DNA of 64,000 nucleotides from Pontibacterium granulatum (lineage in GTDB: Bacteria; Pseudomonadota; Gammaproteobacteria; Pseudomonadales; Balneatricaceae). Shown here in pieces: positions 9,141 to 18,164 of the stretch (positions are counted from its first letter, which is position 1; every line of letters begins with the position of its first letter). The notes under the pieces are model-generated. The model was not told the DNA's origin, ran no database searches, and worked only from the letters and a program-made list of their open reading frames with translations. The stretch spans positions 305,428 through 369,427 of the forward strand of contig NZ_JASBRH010000001.1 in the NCBI RefSeq assembly GCF_029961155.1, given 5' to 3'. The position numbers and the translations under genes are program-made.

Positions 9141-10100
9141 TTAGGTGATTGGCACCATCTGCCGTTCGTTCTCACCGGCATGCTTTGCATAGAGCTCGTA
9201 GGAAGCGGCTATGAACGGTCTATGGAGCGCAATAGATTCATCAAAAGATGTTAGCAAGCACTCCCCCGTACCCAATATCTGGTCAACTAGCGGGCCGCTC
9301 AACTCGCTCTGATAGGGATTCGTAAACTCAATCTCTGTGACCTGATCCGCCAACCGCAACTCCGCTTTGCCTTTCTGTTCGTTAACCAGCAGCTGACCTT
9401 CTGCCATTTCAAGGCTGTATTCAAATTGTGGCCGCTCCCCTTGAGAGCCGCATGTCAGCACCCACTCACATCCTTGACTGAATTTCCCTTTCAGAGAACC
9501 AAAAAACTCCACATAACCGGACCGTTTACTCTCCTCTATCGCCGATACGCCTGTGGCATCAATCTGGTAGTCACTGTCATCAATCAGATAGGCCAGCAGA
9601 TCGATAAAGTGAATGCCGTTGCAGGCCATCCCATAGTGATCGCCAGATAGAGAGAAGCGTTTAAACGTGTTTCCGGCCAACCGTTCCTTCAGCTGTTGGT
9701 AGATCGGATAGAGTCGTCGGGGGCAATTAACCCATACCTTGATATCTGTATCATTTACCAGCTTATATGCATCGTCGATATCAGATACTGAGTTAAATGC
9801 CACCTTCTCCAGCACAATATTCTTGGTCCCTTTTTGGATCAAAGTGTCCAATATTTTGAGCCTTGGGTTCGCTGTCGTCGCAACGATTGCCGCGTCCGCC
9901 CCATCGACTACGTTCTCCAAAGAGGTCATGTAGTGGATAGGAAAGCCAATGTCTGATTGTTCGTAGAGCTCACGTGCTAATTGCAGGGCCTCTTCTGATG
10001 CATCCACCATAAAGATCTCAAGGTTATACTCACTCAAGCCCAGGCTCTGCATATGTCGGCGCCCCAGATTACCGGCCCCTACTACAACTATTCTCTTCAT
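9141..10100 (-). CDS. Gfo/Idh/MocA-family oxidoreductase (neu-type operon)
   Basis: A 319-residue protein beginning with the Rossmann loop IVVVGAGNLGRRHMQ. The family catalytic segment reads IVLEKVAF, so the proline of the usual EKP is valine, and the later DHYGMACNGIHFIDLL gives the conserved histidine/aspartate region. It lies 44 bp downstream of the CMP-sugar synthetase gene and is part of the same leftward operon. Related dehydrogenases accompany many nonulosonic acid clusters, but the substrate is unknown. The start chosen is the ATG at 10100; a TTG directly before it is less likely. Confidence 0.8.
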   Translation of the reverse strand: MKRIVVVGAGNLGRRHMQSLGLSEYNLEIFMVDASEEALQLARELYEQSDIGFPIHYMTSLENVVDGADAAIVATTANPRLKILDTLIQKGTKNIVLEKVAFNSVSDIDDAYKLVNDTDIKVWVNCPRRLYPIYQQLKERLAGNTFKRFSLSGDHYGMACNGIHFIDLLAYLIDDSDYQIDATGVSAIEESKRSGYVEFFGSLKGKFSQGCEWVLTCGSQGERPQFEYSLEMAEGQLLVNEQKGKAELRLADQVTEIEFTNPYQSELSGPLVDQILGTGECLLTSFDESIALHRPFIAASYELYAKHAGENERQMVPIT

Positions 10101-10144
10101 CAATAACTCTTCTTAAAAAATCGAATCCACTCGCGGATACAGCA

Positions 10145-10867
10145 TTATTGCTTTTTTTCCTGACCCAACTGCCACATCGCACGTGCAAGCAGAAAATCCG
10201 CTTCGGTATCAATATCTACCGACGAGACCGAATCCATCTGATAGGCGATTGTGTTCTTGTCATAAACAATCCCCTTTTCGCGCAGTTCTGCTCCGGTCTT
10301 GAAAATATATATTGCGCCGTTAAGCCTGTGATAGGGTTTTAAATCCTGTGAACGCTGCTGTGTTCCCTGGCTTTCGCCGAAGGCCTCCATCGAGCTATCG
10401 TCTGACAACTGCGCACACCACTGGATGGGATGCTCCATCTCGGTTACCGAGACAACGCCGTTCGCACCGCGCACTTCGAACAGTTCAATTGCCCCCTGAA
10501 CGTGCTGCTTGGCTCTAAATGGCGAAGTCGGCTGCAGGAGTATCACGCCCTTGAAGCATCGCCCCTTCGCCTCAAACCATTCCACGGCGTGTATTACCAC
10601 GTCGATGGTACGCGCATTATCTGTCGCCAAAAACTCCGGCCTCAAAAAATGTACATAGGGGCCATAGCGCAATGCCTCATCGGCAATCTCTTTATCATCT
10701 GTCGTGACACAGATCTCTGAGACCTTATCCAAGGTATCAACACACCGGATCGCGCGACCTAACAGGCTCTCCTGCCCTATTTTCATCAGGTTTTTTCGCG
10801 GCAAACGTTTACTACCACCACGCGCAGGAATCACCACAAGGAACCCTTCAGGCTTAGGCTGAGGCAT
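10145..10867 (-). CDS. neuA: CMP-nonulosonic acid cytidylyltransferase (NeuA/LegF/PseF family)
   Basis: A 240-residue enzyme that should activate a sialic-acid-like sugar with CTP to the CMP-sugar. The N-terminal VIPARGGSKRLPRKN is the nucleotide-binding signature of the family, and LLQPTSPFR, then YHRLNGAIYIF and DIDTEADF give the acid-sugar and metal-binding positions. Its ATG overlaps the NeuB-type stop by one base (TAATG), showing coupling. NeuA, LegF and PseF cannot be told apart reliably by eye; the neighbouring NeuC-type epimerase favours Neu5Ac or legionaminic acid over pseudaminic acid. Confidence 0.88.
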   Translation of the reverse strand: MPQPKPEGFLVVIPARGGSKRLPRKNLMKIGQESLLGRAIRCVDTLDKVSEICVTTDDKEIADEALRYGPYVHFLRPEFLATDNARTIDVVIHAVEWFEAKGRCFKGVILLQPTSPFRAKQHVQGAIELFEVRGANGVVSVTEMEHPIQWCAQLSDDSSMEAFGESQGTQQRSQDLKPYHRLNGAIYIFKTGAELREKGIVYDKNTIAYQMDSVSSVDIDTEADFLLARAMWQLGQEKKQ

Positions 10868-11937
10868 TAAATACTGTCTCCGGCTTCATAATCCTTGTCT
10901 GCAACCTGACCGAGCAGATCCCAGAGTTTTCCGGGCATTTGGCCCACCTTCGACCGTTTAATCTCTATATCTTCGATGGAAAAGACCTCGCCTTTGGCGA
11001 TAGGCTTCGCTGCGACCAAGTACTTTCTTGCCACTTCCAGGTTGGCTATCTCAGCCGTCGTTGGCGCCTTTATTTTAGGTTTTAGTGCTTGTTCCAGATT
11101 ACGAATGGCATCCACCAACGCTTTAAACTGTTGTGGTGATGCCGACGCTTTATGATCAGGCCCTGGCAGTGACGGATCAAGCGTAATGTGTTTCTCGATG
11201 CAGGTAGCCCCTAAGGCAACGGCGGCGCAGCAGGCTTCCATGCCCAATGAGTGATCTGAGTATCCCGTATTTACTTTGTAGACATCATGCAGCTGTCGGA
11301 TGGCATTCAGGTTCAGATCTGCAGGTTGAGCCGGGTAGTCCGTAACACAGTGCAACACGGTGATCTTGTTGCGTACTTTCTCGAGCGCGTCTTCCGTAAA
11401 GTAGCGTCGCTTCAACCAACTGTAACTCTGCGGTTGTCCGGTGTCAGTCAGATATCCGTATGCCAGTGCCGCAAGCGCATCCTCTACCTCAGACATCGTC
11501 GCCATACCCGTAGAGATTATAATATCTCGCCCGGTACGGGCATGATCAATGATCAACGGTAGGTTTGTCAGGTCACCAGAGCCGATCTTTAACAGCTTTG
11601 GATCTGCTCCCTCACATATAACCGTCAAAGACTCGCGATCAAAACAGGTTGTAAGAAAGTCGATACCTTGTTTATTACACTCACTGGCCAGCTCGATGAA
11701 TTGGCTGTCGCTAAGTTCTAAGCGTCGCAGCATCTCTGCCTGAGTTGATGACTCAGCATCATTTTTATCTTGGTAAAGTGCCTTTTTTGCCTTCGATGTA
11801 ACCAGTTTATCCGTTTTAAATGTTTGGAACTTTACCGCATCAGCCCCACAGGCTTTCGCAACTCGAATCAACTCTAGAGCCAGTTCCATAGAGCCGTTAT
11901 GATTCACTCCTGCCTCAGCGATAACGTAAACACTCAT
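10867..11937 (-). CDS. neuB: Nonulosonic acid synthase (NeuB/LegI family)
   Basis: A 356-residue synthase that condenses phosphoenolpyruvate with an N-acetylmannosamine-type sugar. Visible are IAEAGVNHNGS near the N-terminus, DAVKFQTF, LLKIGSGD, ISTGMAT, LHCVTDYPA, GYSDHSLG and EKHITLD, all conserved in the TIM-barrel, and a C-terminal SAF antifreeze-like domain (KPIAKGEVFSIEDI). The start overlaps the NeuC-type stop by 4 bp. With NeuC- and NeuA-type neighbours it completes the last three steps of sialic or legionaminic acid synthesis. Confidence 0.92.
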   Translation of the reverse strand: MSVYVIAEAGVNHNGSMELALELIRVAKACGADAVKFQTFKTDKLVTSKAKKALYQDKNDAESSTQAEMLRRLELSDSQFIELASECNKQGIDFLTTCFDRESLTVICEGADPKLLKIGSGDLTNLPLIIDHARTGRDIIISTGMATMSEVEDALAALAYGYLTDTGQPQSYSWLKRRYFTEDALEKVRNKITVLHCVTDYPAQPADLNLNAIRQLHDVYKVNTGYSDHSLGMEACCAAVALGATCIEKHITLDPSLPGPDHKASASPQQFKALVDAIRNLEQALKPKIKAPTTAEIANLEVARKYLVAAKPIAKGEVFSIEDIEIKRSKVGQMPGKLWDLLGQVADKDYEAGDSI

Positions 11938-13091
11938 AAATCAAACTCCAGATCCATAAATTTTTTCTCAACTCTCGCACCATCACAAAACGCTCTTAAC
12001 CCGTCGAGAATCGTCTGGGAGGGTAAATCACCCTGATAAGGATTTTTCATCGTCGAAATTTTAAATTGAAAGGATTCAGACAATCCTTTGTCTATTGCAG
12101 ATTTTAGCGCGATATATTCCATTTCAACGTCGACAGTCGATTCAGATTTTATGCGCCCTTTTTGACGATCACCAATATTGATAATCGGGCGATGAAAAGA
12201 GGGCATCTCTATTACACCGGAGGATGAATTACCAATAAACATCTCACAATATTTCATTAGACCGAGATAATTATCCCTTTCGGTTGATCGAATCAACTCG
12301 ACGCTGTCCTGACTCTGTGCGCCATAGGCCTCGATCTGTTTTATTATCTCCCGACTCATCATATCTGAGTTGGGATAGATAATAACTTTCTTATACTCCG
12401 GGTAGTCATCACAGGCTTTCAGCAAGTCTGAAATATTTTCAGAGTCCTTATTCGTCTCTGGGTGGTATACAATCAAAAAGTAGCCCGATTTAAGCTCCAT
12501 GTTTAATTGTTGACATAACTCTTCTAATGTCGGCAATTCCTTTCTGGACAACGACTCCAGACCTAGTGCCCCACAGTTTACAACACTCTCCGGTGTCTCC
12601 CCCATCTGTATCACTCGTCGCCGATAAGCGTCGGTCGAGGTAAAGTGAAGATTCGCCAGTTTAGAAACTGCGTGACGGACTTTCTCATCCACAGCCCCCT
12701 CAGTAATCTCACCGCCGTGGATGTGCACAATTGGAATCTTAGCTATGGTTGCCGCTTCACATGCCGCCATCAACTCAATTCGATCACCGAGCACCACAAA
12801 ACAGTCGGGGCGTTCACGGTCAAAAAATTCGGCCAACGAGATCGACAACAGTGCAGAGGAGCGCGTGAGCGCAACGGGAGAATCATCAGAGATCAACATG
12901 GGAATACGGATTGTCGGCTCAAAACCATCTGCGACGATGTCTTCTACTGTATACCCATATTCATGGGAAAGATGGGTACCTGTTACCACCAACTGCAGCT
13001 CAAAGTCATGACTTTCATCTATCGCCTTTATTAACCAATACAGCAAGCCATATTCCGCCCGAGTACTGGTAAAGACACAAACCTTTTTCAT
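11934..13091 (-). CDS. neuC: Hydrolysing UDP-N-acetylglucosamine-type 2-epimerase (NeuC/LegG)
   Basis: A 385-residue GT-B fold epimerase, first gene of the leftward operon. It begins KKVCVFTSTRAEYGLLYWL and contains VVLGDRIELMAAC, HIHGGEITEGAVDE with the family histidines and HRPIINIGDRQKGR. NeuC converts UDP-GlcNAc to ManNAc and UDP; LegG does the same on a 2,4-diacetamido sugar. Because PglD/PglE-like genes that make such a diacetamido sugar lie nearby, either Neu5Ac or legionaminic acid may be the product. A 238-bp divergent promoter region separates it from the rightward glycosyltransferases. Confidence 0.9.
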   Translation of the reverse strand: MKKVCVFTSTRAEYGLLYWLIKAIDESHDFELQLVVTGTHLSHEYGYTVEDIVADGFEPTIRIPMLISDDSPVALTRSSALLSISLAEFFDRERPDCFVVLGDRIELMAACEAATIAKIPIVHIHGGEITEGAVDEKVRHAVSKLANLHFTSTDAYRRRVIQMGETPESVVNCGALGLESLSRKELPTLEELCQQLNMELKSGYFLIVYHPETNKDSENISDLLKACDDYPEYKKVIIYPNSDMMSREIIKQIEAYGAQSQDSVELIRSTERDNYLGLMKYCEMFIGNSSSGVIEMPSFHRPIINIGDRQKGRIKSESTVDVEMEYIALKSAIDKGLSESFQFKISTMKNPYQGDLPSQTILDGLRAFCDGARVEKKFMDLEFDL

Positions 13092-13329
13092 GAAACACGA
13101 TCCTGAATTGCTTTAGGTAATGCAGGTAAGTCACTGCAGGTAAGGTAAGACGTTAAAAGAGCAACTGAAACATCTTCAAGCTCTTTTCCTCGCGGGTGAT
13201 TGTAACGTACTTTGTGACCCCAATGTAGCTGAACTAGAGCGACTGCAATTGACAAGCCCTTTGGTGCAGATCACACTTTTCAGCCAATCGTCGTCCTCAA
13301 GCCTTAAGAGCTGAAATTGGATTCACCGC

Positions 13330-14466
13330 ATGCCTGATAGTTACATCCTTCATCTATGCTCCTACTTTATTGGGTCGAAAGTCTATAAGCATCTGTTCGA
13401 GGAGTTGGCTAAGCAACCGACTGTTCGAACGCAGGACGTCTTTGTACCGATTAGAACCGACCGCCATAACGGCGCCAACCTCTTGAACGTCGATAATGTG
13501 TTTATCTACTACATTAAGTCTCTCGGGTTAAGCACACGCCTGTCATTAGCATTGAAACAATTCCGGTTGAAGCAGGCATTCTCGACCTTTTATCGGCAAC
13601 AAAACGCCCCGCCCTACACCTGTATACACGCCCACACGCTCTATTCCGACGGCATTCTTGCTTGGCGCCTTCACCGAGAACTGGGCATCCCTTATATCAT
13701 CACAGTGCGCACAACAGATGTGGATATCTTCAATCGACTGTCTCCACAATGGGAGCCCGTAATCAGAAAGGTTCTGCGCGATGCCAAAACAGTCATCTTT
13801 ATATCGCCGGCACATAAGCATAAGTTTGAAGCAAAATATGGTGCCACGCTCCCACACACTCAACTCATGCCCAACGGGATCAACCAACACTGGCTGGCCC
13901 AATCGAATACAGCAAAGTTGTCCGACATAAGTGACATCACGAGAGGCCTGTATATCGGCGCTATTAATCGCAACAAGAATATAGCAAGAACCATCGAAGC
14001 ATTTCTTAACGCTAAGCTTGATACGCCTGAACGACTTATGACAATCGTTGGCGGCTCCTATGAGGAATACACTAAGTGTTATGGCCCACTCAGTGAGAAG
14101 CAGCTTGCATCGGTAAACTTTGCAGGCAGGATCACTGATCTCGAGGCTTTACAGAAGTACTACAAGGAAGCAAACATCTTTATTATGCCATCACATATGG
14201 AAACATTCGGACTCGTATACCTTGAGGCGATAAGCCAATGCACACCGGTTATCTACAGCCGTGGTCAGGCTATAGATGGCTTGTTCCCAGAGGGCGAGGT
14301 AGGTGTTGCGTGCGACTCCCGTTCAACAACGAGTATCCAGGGGGCCATAGAGTACATACTACAGCACTATCCGGTGGGTTTAACGTACCGTAACGGCAAG
14401 AATCCAGTTCAAGAATTTTCCTGGCGCCGCGTGGCAACAGCTCTCGCGACGGAAGTGTACGTTTAA
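13330..14466 (+). CDS. GT4-family glycosyltransferase
   Basis: A 378-residue cytoplasmic GT-B enzyme. The N-terminal half has HAHTLYSDGILAWRL and PYIITVRTTD. The C-terminal donor domain has RGLYIGAINRNKN, VGGSYEEY and the GT4 EX7E-type segment PSHMETFGLVYLEAISQCTP. It should transfer one sugar during assembly of the lipid-linked glycan repeat. The last base of its stop is the first base of the next gene's ATG (TAATG), so the two transferases are translationally coupled. Confidence 0.85.
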   Translation: MPDSYILHLCSYFIGSKVYKHLFEELAKQPTVRTQDVFVPIRTDRHNGANLLNVDNVFIYYIKSLGLSTRLSLALKQFRLKQAFSTFYRQQNAPPYTCIHAHTLYSDGILAWRLHRELGIPYIITVRTTDVDIFNRLSPQWEPVIRKVLRDAKTVIFISPAHKHKFEAKYGATLPHTQLMPNGINQHWLAQSNTAKLSDISDITRGLYIGAINRNKNIARTIEAFLNAKLDTPERLMTIVGGSYEEYTKCYGPLSEKQLASVNFAGRITDLEALQKYYKEANIFIMPSHMETFGLVYLEAISQCTPVIYSRGQAIDGLFPEGEVGVACDSRSTTSIQGAIEYILQHYPVGLTYRNGKNPVQEFSWRRVATALATEVYV

Positions 14467-15698
14467 TGAAGATAATCTATCTGCACCAATACTTTACTAC
14501 ACCCGAATACGCTGGCGGCGTTAGGTCATATCAGTTTGCCAAGCGGATGGTCAATGCCGGTCATCAAGTCGATCTAGTCACTTCGACTGCTTTTTTTCCA
14601 GTCAAAAAATCTAAACGCTTTCAGTTTATAAGCCACATCGATATTGAAGGCATCAATGTACATGCCATTCACGTCAACTATGGCAATAAAATGTCCTTTC
14701 CAAGAAGGGTTTGGGCGTTTTTCTTCTTTATGATGCTCTCCTCGCTCTATATGCTCAAGCTCCGGGGGCGCGACATCATCTTTGCGACCAGCACCCCCTT
14801 GACCATTGGATTGCCCGCCTTGATAGGGAAATGGCGGCTACGCATCCCTCTTGTTTTTGAAGTAAGGGATCTCTGGCCAGATGTACCCATCGCGATGGGC
14901 TACATCAAAAACGGGCTTGTTATCAAACTGCTACGTTCATTTGAGCGCTGCATATACCAGAACTCAGCGAAGGTTGTAGCCTTGTCGACCGGCATGGCTC
15001 AGGGTATAACCTCAAAAGGTATTCCAAGTGAAAAAGTCGTCACTGTGCCTAATGCTTCCGATTTAGAGGAGTTTGCGCAACAGTTCGATACAGACCCCTT
15101 TATTCCGTATAGAACAACCACGTATACAAAGATCTGCGTGTACGCTGGTACCTTTGGCTTTGTGAACGATCTCGGCTACCTAGTCCAACTTGCAAAGAAA
15201 CTAAAAAGGCCCACCGCCGATATTAAAATCGTACTGATTGGCGATGGAGCAGAGAAAGAAAAAATCACCTCAATGGTTAAGGCGCTAGAGTTAAATGACA
15301 ATGTCATCATTCTACCGCCCGTTAAAAAATCTGAACTCATTCGTTATATACAACACGCTGATGCCTGCATCTCCACCGTTAAAGATATTCCCGCACTTTT
15401 CAATAACTCTGCCAATAAATTTTTTGATGCTCTGGCTGCCGGCAAACCCATAATTATCAACCATGAAGGCTGGCAAGCTGAAACCATCCGTGAAAACGAT
15501 CTTGGAGTTGTTCTAAATAGAGACTTTGAACAGAGTGCAAGTACACTAATTGAATTCTTCAATAGGAACGAAGATAGTAAACATACACAAAAAAGAATTA
15601 CACAATTTGCAGAAAGCCACTACGCTCGCGACTTGCTGTTTGAGAAACTGATGAATGAAGCAATGGATCCAGCTTGGAGGGAGCAGGGTGGGAAGTAG
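14466..15698 (+). CDS. WbuB-like GT4-family glycosyltransferase
   Basis: A 410-residue GT-B transferase beginning KIIYLHQYFTTPEYAGGVRS, the glycine-rich acceptor-side start of WbuB/PglA-like enzymes. Further marks are FEVRDLWPD, the hydrophobic segment around residues 78-105 that anchors such enzymes to the membrane, CVYAGTFGFVNDL and NKFFDALAAGKPIIINHEGW, which is the donor-binding end. It is coupled to the preceding GT4 gene. The sugar transferred is unknown; in PglC-type systems this family often adds the second sugar. Confidence 0.85.
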   Translation: MKIIYLHQYFTTPEYAGGVRSYQFAKRMVNAGHQVDLVTSTAFFPVKKSKRFQFISHIDIEGINVHAIHVNYGNKMSFPRRVWAFFFFMMLSSLYMLKLRGRDIIFATSTPLTIGLPALIGKWRLRIPLVFEVRDLWPDVPIAMGYIKNGLVIKLLRSFERCIYQNSAKVVALSTGMAQGITSKGIPSEKVVTVPNASDLEEFAQQFDTDPFIPYRTTTYTKICVYAGTFGFVNDLGYLVQLAKKLKRPTADIKIVLIGDGAEKEKITSMVKALELNDNVIILPPVKKSELIRYIQHADACISTVKDIPALFNNSANKFFDALAAGKPIIINHEGWQAETIRENDLGVVLNRDFEQSASTLIEFFNRNEDSKHTQKRITQFAESHYARDLLFEKLMNEAMDPAWREQGGK

Positions 15699-15727
15699 TC
15701 TCACCCTGCTTGCAATGGTGTTTCTAC

Positions 15728-17008
15728 TTACAAACGAATATCTGACTCGCCGAGGGGCAGCAGATATTTTAAGTCATAGATTACGCACTCGTTTTTACCT
15801 AAGCTGCGAATCTTATCCACACCCATAACTTTAAACTCTTCGTGAGCAACAGCCAACACAACCCCATCATAAACACCCGCTTCGGTCTCAGATACTGGGG
15901 TTATCTGATATTCAGCCTGACTCTCTTCCACAGAAACCCATGGATCATAAACGTCGACCTGAACACCGTAACTTTCAAGCTCACTTACAATATCAACGAC
16001 TTTGGTGTTACGCAGGTCCGGACAGTTTTCCTTAAAGGTTAATCCCATGACAAGAATTCGCGAGCCATTTACATGAATCCGTTTCTTCATCATCGCCTTG
16101 ACCATCTCACCAGCAACATAAGCTCCCATACCGCTGTTAATACGCCGCCCAGCAAGAATCACATCTGGGAAATAACCCACAGCTTGGGATTTATGTGTTA
16201 GATAATATGGATCGACACCAATACAGTGACCACCCACCAATCCAGGGCGGTAAGGCAGGAAATTCCACTTAGTTCCAGCTGCAACCAGCACCTCTTCAGT
16301 ATCGATATCTAACTTATTGAAAATAATCGCTAACTCATTGACCAGTGCAATGTTCAAATCGCGCTGAGTATTTTCAATAACCTTCGCAGCTTCCGCCACT
16401 TTAATAGAGCTTGCCTTATGAGTGCCTGCAACAATAATTGAGCGATACAGTTCATCCACCATTTGGGCAACTTCAGGCGTTGAGCCAGAGGTTACCTTCA
16501 GAATATTTGTTACACGGTGCTCCTTATCACCCGGGTTTATGCGTTCCGGGCTATATCCACAGAAGAAATCTTTATTAAAAGTCAGTCCGGATACCGCCTC
16601 CAAAACAGGCACGCAATCCTCTTCAGTCGCGCCCGGGTATACAGTGGACTCGTAAATCACGATATCATCTGGCTTCAGCACCTGACCAATGGTTTCAGAT
16701 GCTTTAACAAGAGGTGTTAAGTCAGGCTGCTTATTCTCGGTGATCGGCGTTGGCACCGTAACGATGTAGATATTACATTGTTTTAGCTCATTCAGATTAG
16801 TACTGAACTGAAGCTTACCCGCTTCAGCCAGCTCATCATCACTGACTTCTAGGGTGCTGTCATGACCTGCTTCCAGTTCCGCTAACCGAGCGGTATTTAT
16901 ATCAAAACCTAAGGTTGAATACTTTTTACCAAACTCAACTGCCAATGGCAGCCCAACATATCCAAGACCGATGATTCCGATATTTACACTATCAAGCGTT
17001 AACGCCAT
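15728..17008 (-). CDS. tviB: UDP-N-acetylglucosamine 6-dehydrogenase (TviB/WbpA type)
   Basis: A 426-residue UDP-sugar dehydrogenase that should oxidise UDP-GlcNAc (or UDP-GalNAc) to the uronic acid with two NAD+. The N-terminal [18 protein letters not shown] is the NAD-binding loop; [27 protein letters not shown], the catalytic cysteine in [16 protein letters not shown] and [14 protein letters not shown] are all present. The ATG at 17008 is preferred to an upstream GTG. Convergent with the GT4 pair, it supplies an acidic sugar and ends the glycan locus; core genes begin just beyond. Confidence 0.92.
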   Translation of the reverse strand: MALTLDSVNIGIIGLGYVGLPLAVEFGKKYSTLGFDINTARLAELEAGHDSTLEVSDDELAEAGKLQFSTNLNELKQCNIYIVTVPTPITENKQPDLTPLVKASETIGQVLKPDDIVIYESTVYPGATEEDCVPVLEAVSGLTFNKDFFCGYSPERINPGDKEHRVTNILKVTSGSTPEVAQMVDELYRSIIVAGTHKASSIKVAEAAKVIENTQRDLNIALVNELAIIFNKLDIDTEEVLVAAGTKWNFLPYRPGLVGGHCIGVDPYYLTHKSQAVGYFPDVILAGRRINSGMGAYVAGEMVKAMMKKRIHVNGSRILVMGLTFKENCPDLRNTKVVDIVSELESYGVQVDVYDPWVSVEESQAEYQITPVSETEAGVYDGVVLAVAHEEFKVMGVDKIRSLGKNECVIYDLKYLLPLGESDIRL

Positions 17009-17097
17009 ATACACTTAACTGCTCGTGCAGCCCCTATCAATAAATTAAACACTGGAATGAAGCGATATCTTTTTCTACACCATGAATACAGAAACAG

Positions 17098-17958
17098 CTA
17101 CGCTGGCTGCAATGTAGCACATCTGAGCCACTGAATCTCCTCTGCCCAAATAGTCTCATCGATTGTTTCCAACACCATAGGTATGCCTCGGAAAAGGTCG
17201 TCCTGCATAATAAATCTGAACACATCCCAACCAATTTCACCCTGCCCAAGACTATGATGTCGATCAATTCGGGAGTTTAGCGCACCTTTCGAGTCATTCA
17301 GGTGCATACCACAAAGGAAGGAGAAGCCAACAGTCCGTTCAAATTCGGCGAAGGTGTGGGCGCACGCTTCCGTGGTACGCAGGTCATATCCGGCGGCGAA
17401 AGTATGACAGGTATCGAGACAAACCCCAACCCGGGATTTATCCTCTACTTGGTCGATTATCTCCGCCAATTGCTCGAAGGTATGACCCAGGTTACTCCCC
17501 TGGCCTGCCGTGTTCTCAATAACGGCTGTAACACCCTGCGTCTGATCCAAGGCCCAGTTGATAGACTCGGCAATTTTACTCAGGCATTCTGTCATGGAGA
17601 TCTTGCGCAGATGGCTCCCCGGGTGGAAGTTCAGGTACTTCAGTCCCAATTGCTCACAGCGCTGCATCTCATCCAAGAACGCATTGCGCGACTTATCCAG
17701 CGCCTCTTTTTCCGGATGCCCCAGATTGATCAGGTAGGAGTCATGCGGCAGGATCTGATCCGGACCAAAACCTAGACGTTCGCAGTTTTCCTTAAACGTA
17801 TCAATGCTTTTAGCGCTTAGAGGCTTTGCTTCCCAACGACGCTGATTCTTTGTGAACAACGCAAAGGCGTTGGCACCTATCTTGGCGGCGTTGAGCGGTG
17901 CGTTTTCCACACCGCCTGCTGCACTGACATGCGCACCGATATAGTAGGGCTTAGTCAT
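17098..17958 (-). CDS. nfo: Endonuclease IV
   Basis: A 286-residue AP endonuclease, equal in length to E. coli Nfo, which cuts 5' to abasic sites in base-excision repair. The N-terminal [43 protein letters not shown] and HLNDSKG followed by [14 protein letters not shown] give the trinuclear-zinc ligands. It follows the 60-residue unknown gene by 3 bp and lies downstream of recJ, so three DNA-metabolism genes may form one transcript. Confidence 0.95.
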   Translation of the reverse strand: MTKPYYIGAHVSAAGGVENAPLNAAKIGANAFALFTKNQRRWEAKPLSAKSIDTFKENCERLGFGPDQILPHDSYLINLGHPEKEALDKSRNAFLDEMQRCEQLGLKYLNFHPGSHLRKISMTECLSKIAESINWALDQTQGVTAVIENTAGQGSNLGHTFEQLAEIIDQVEDKSRVGVCLDTCHTFAAGYDLRTTEACAHTFAEFERTVGFSFLCGMHLNDSKGALNSRIDRHHSLGQGEIGWDVFRFIMQDDLFRGIPMVLETIDETIWAEEIQWLRCATLQPA

Positions 17959-17961
17959 GGT

Positions 17962-18144
17962 TTAGAGCTTACACGCGCCGCCGAGACAGTCGTCAAAATC
18001 CATGCTTTCCAGCTCCTGGCGTTCAGCATGGGCCTGCTCGATACGTGTCAGCAGTTCCCCTTCATCACCCACACTTGGCTCGATGCCCGCTTTTTTGAAT
18101 ACAGCCAGCAGAGTTTCCAGTTCATTCAGGGTCAGGTCTTTCAT
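17962..18144 (-). CDS. Small acidic protein of unknown function
   Basis: A 60-residue protein from an ATG at 18144, ending 3 bp before nfo and starting 20 bp after recJ. It reads as a real gene because it fills the gap exactly, is on the operon strand and has an AAAGGAA-like ribosome binding site. It is mostly helical and acidic, with a C-terminal FDDCLGGACKL holding two cysteines. I do not recognise the family. The cysteine pair and repair-gene context are the only hints. Confidence 0.6.
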   Translation of the reverse strand: MKDLTLNELETLLAVFKKAGIEPSVGDEGELLTRIEQAHAERQELESMDFDDCLGGACKL

Positions 18145-18164
18145 TCTGTTCTTTCCTAGTCCAT

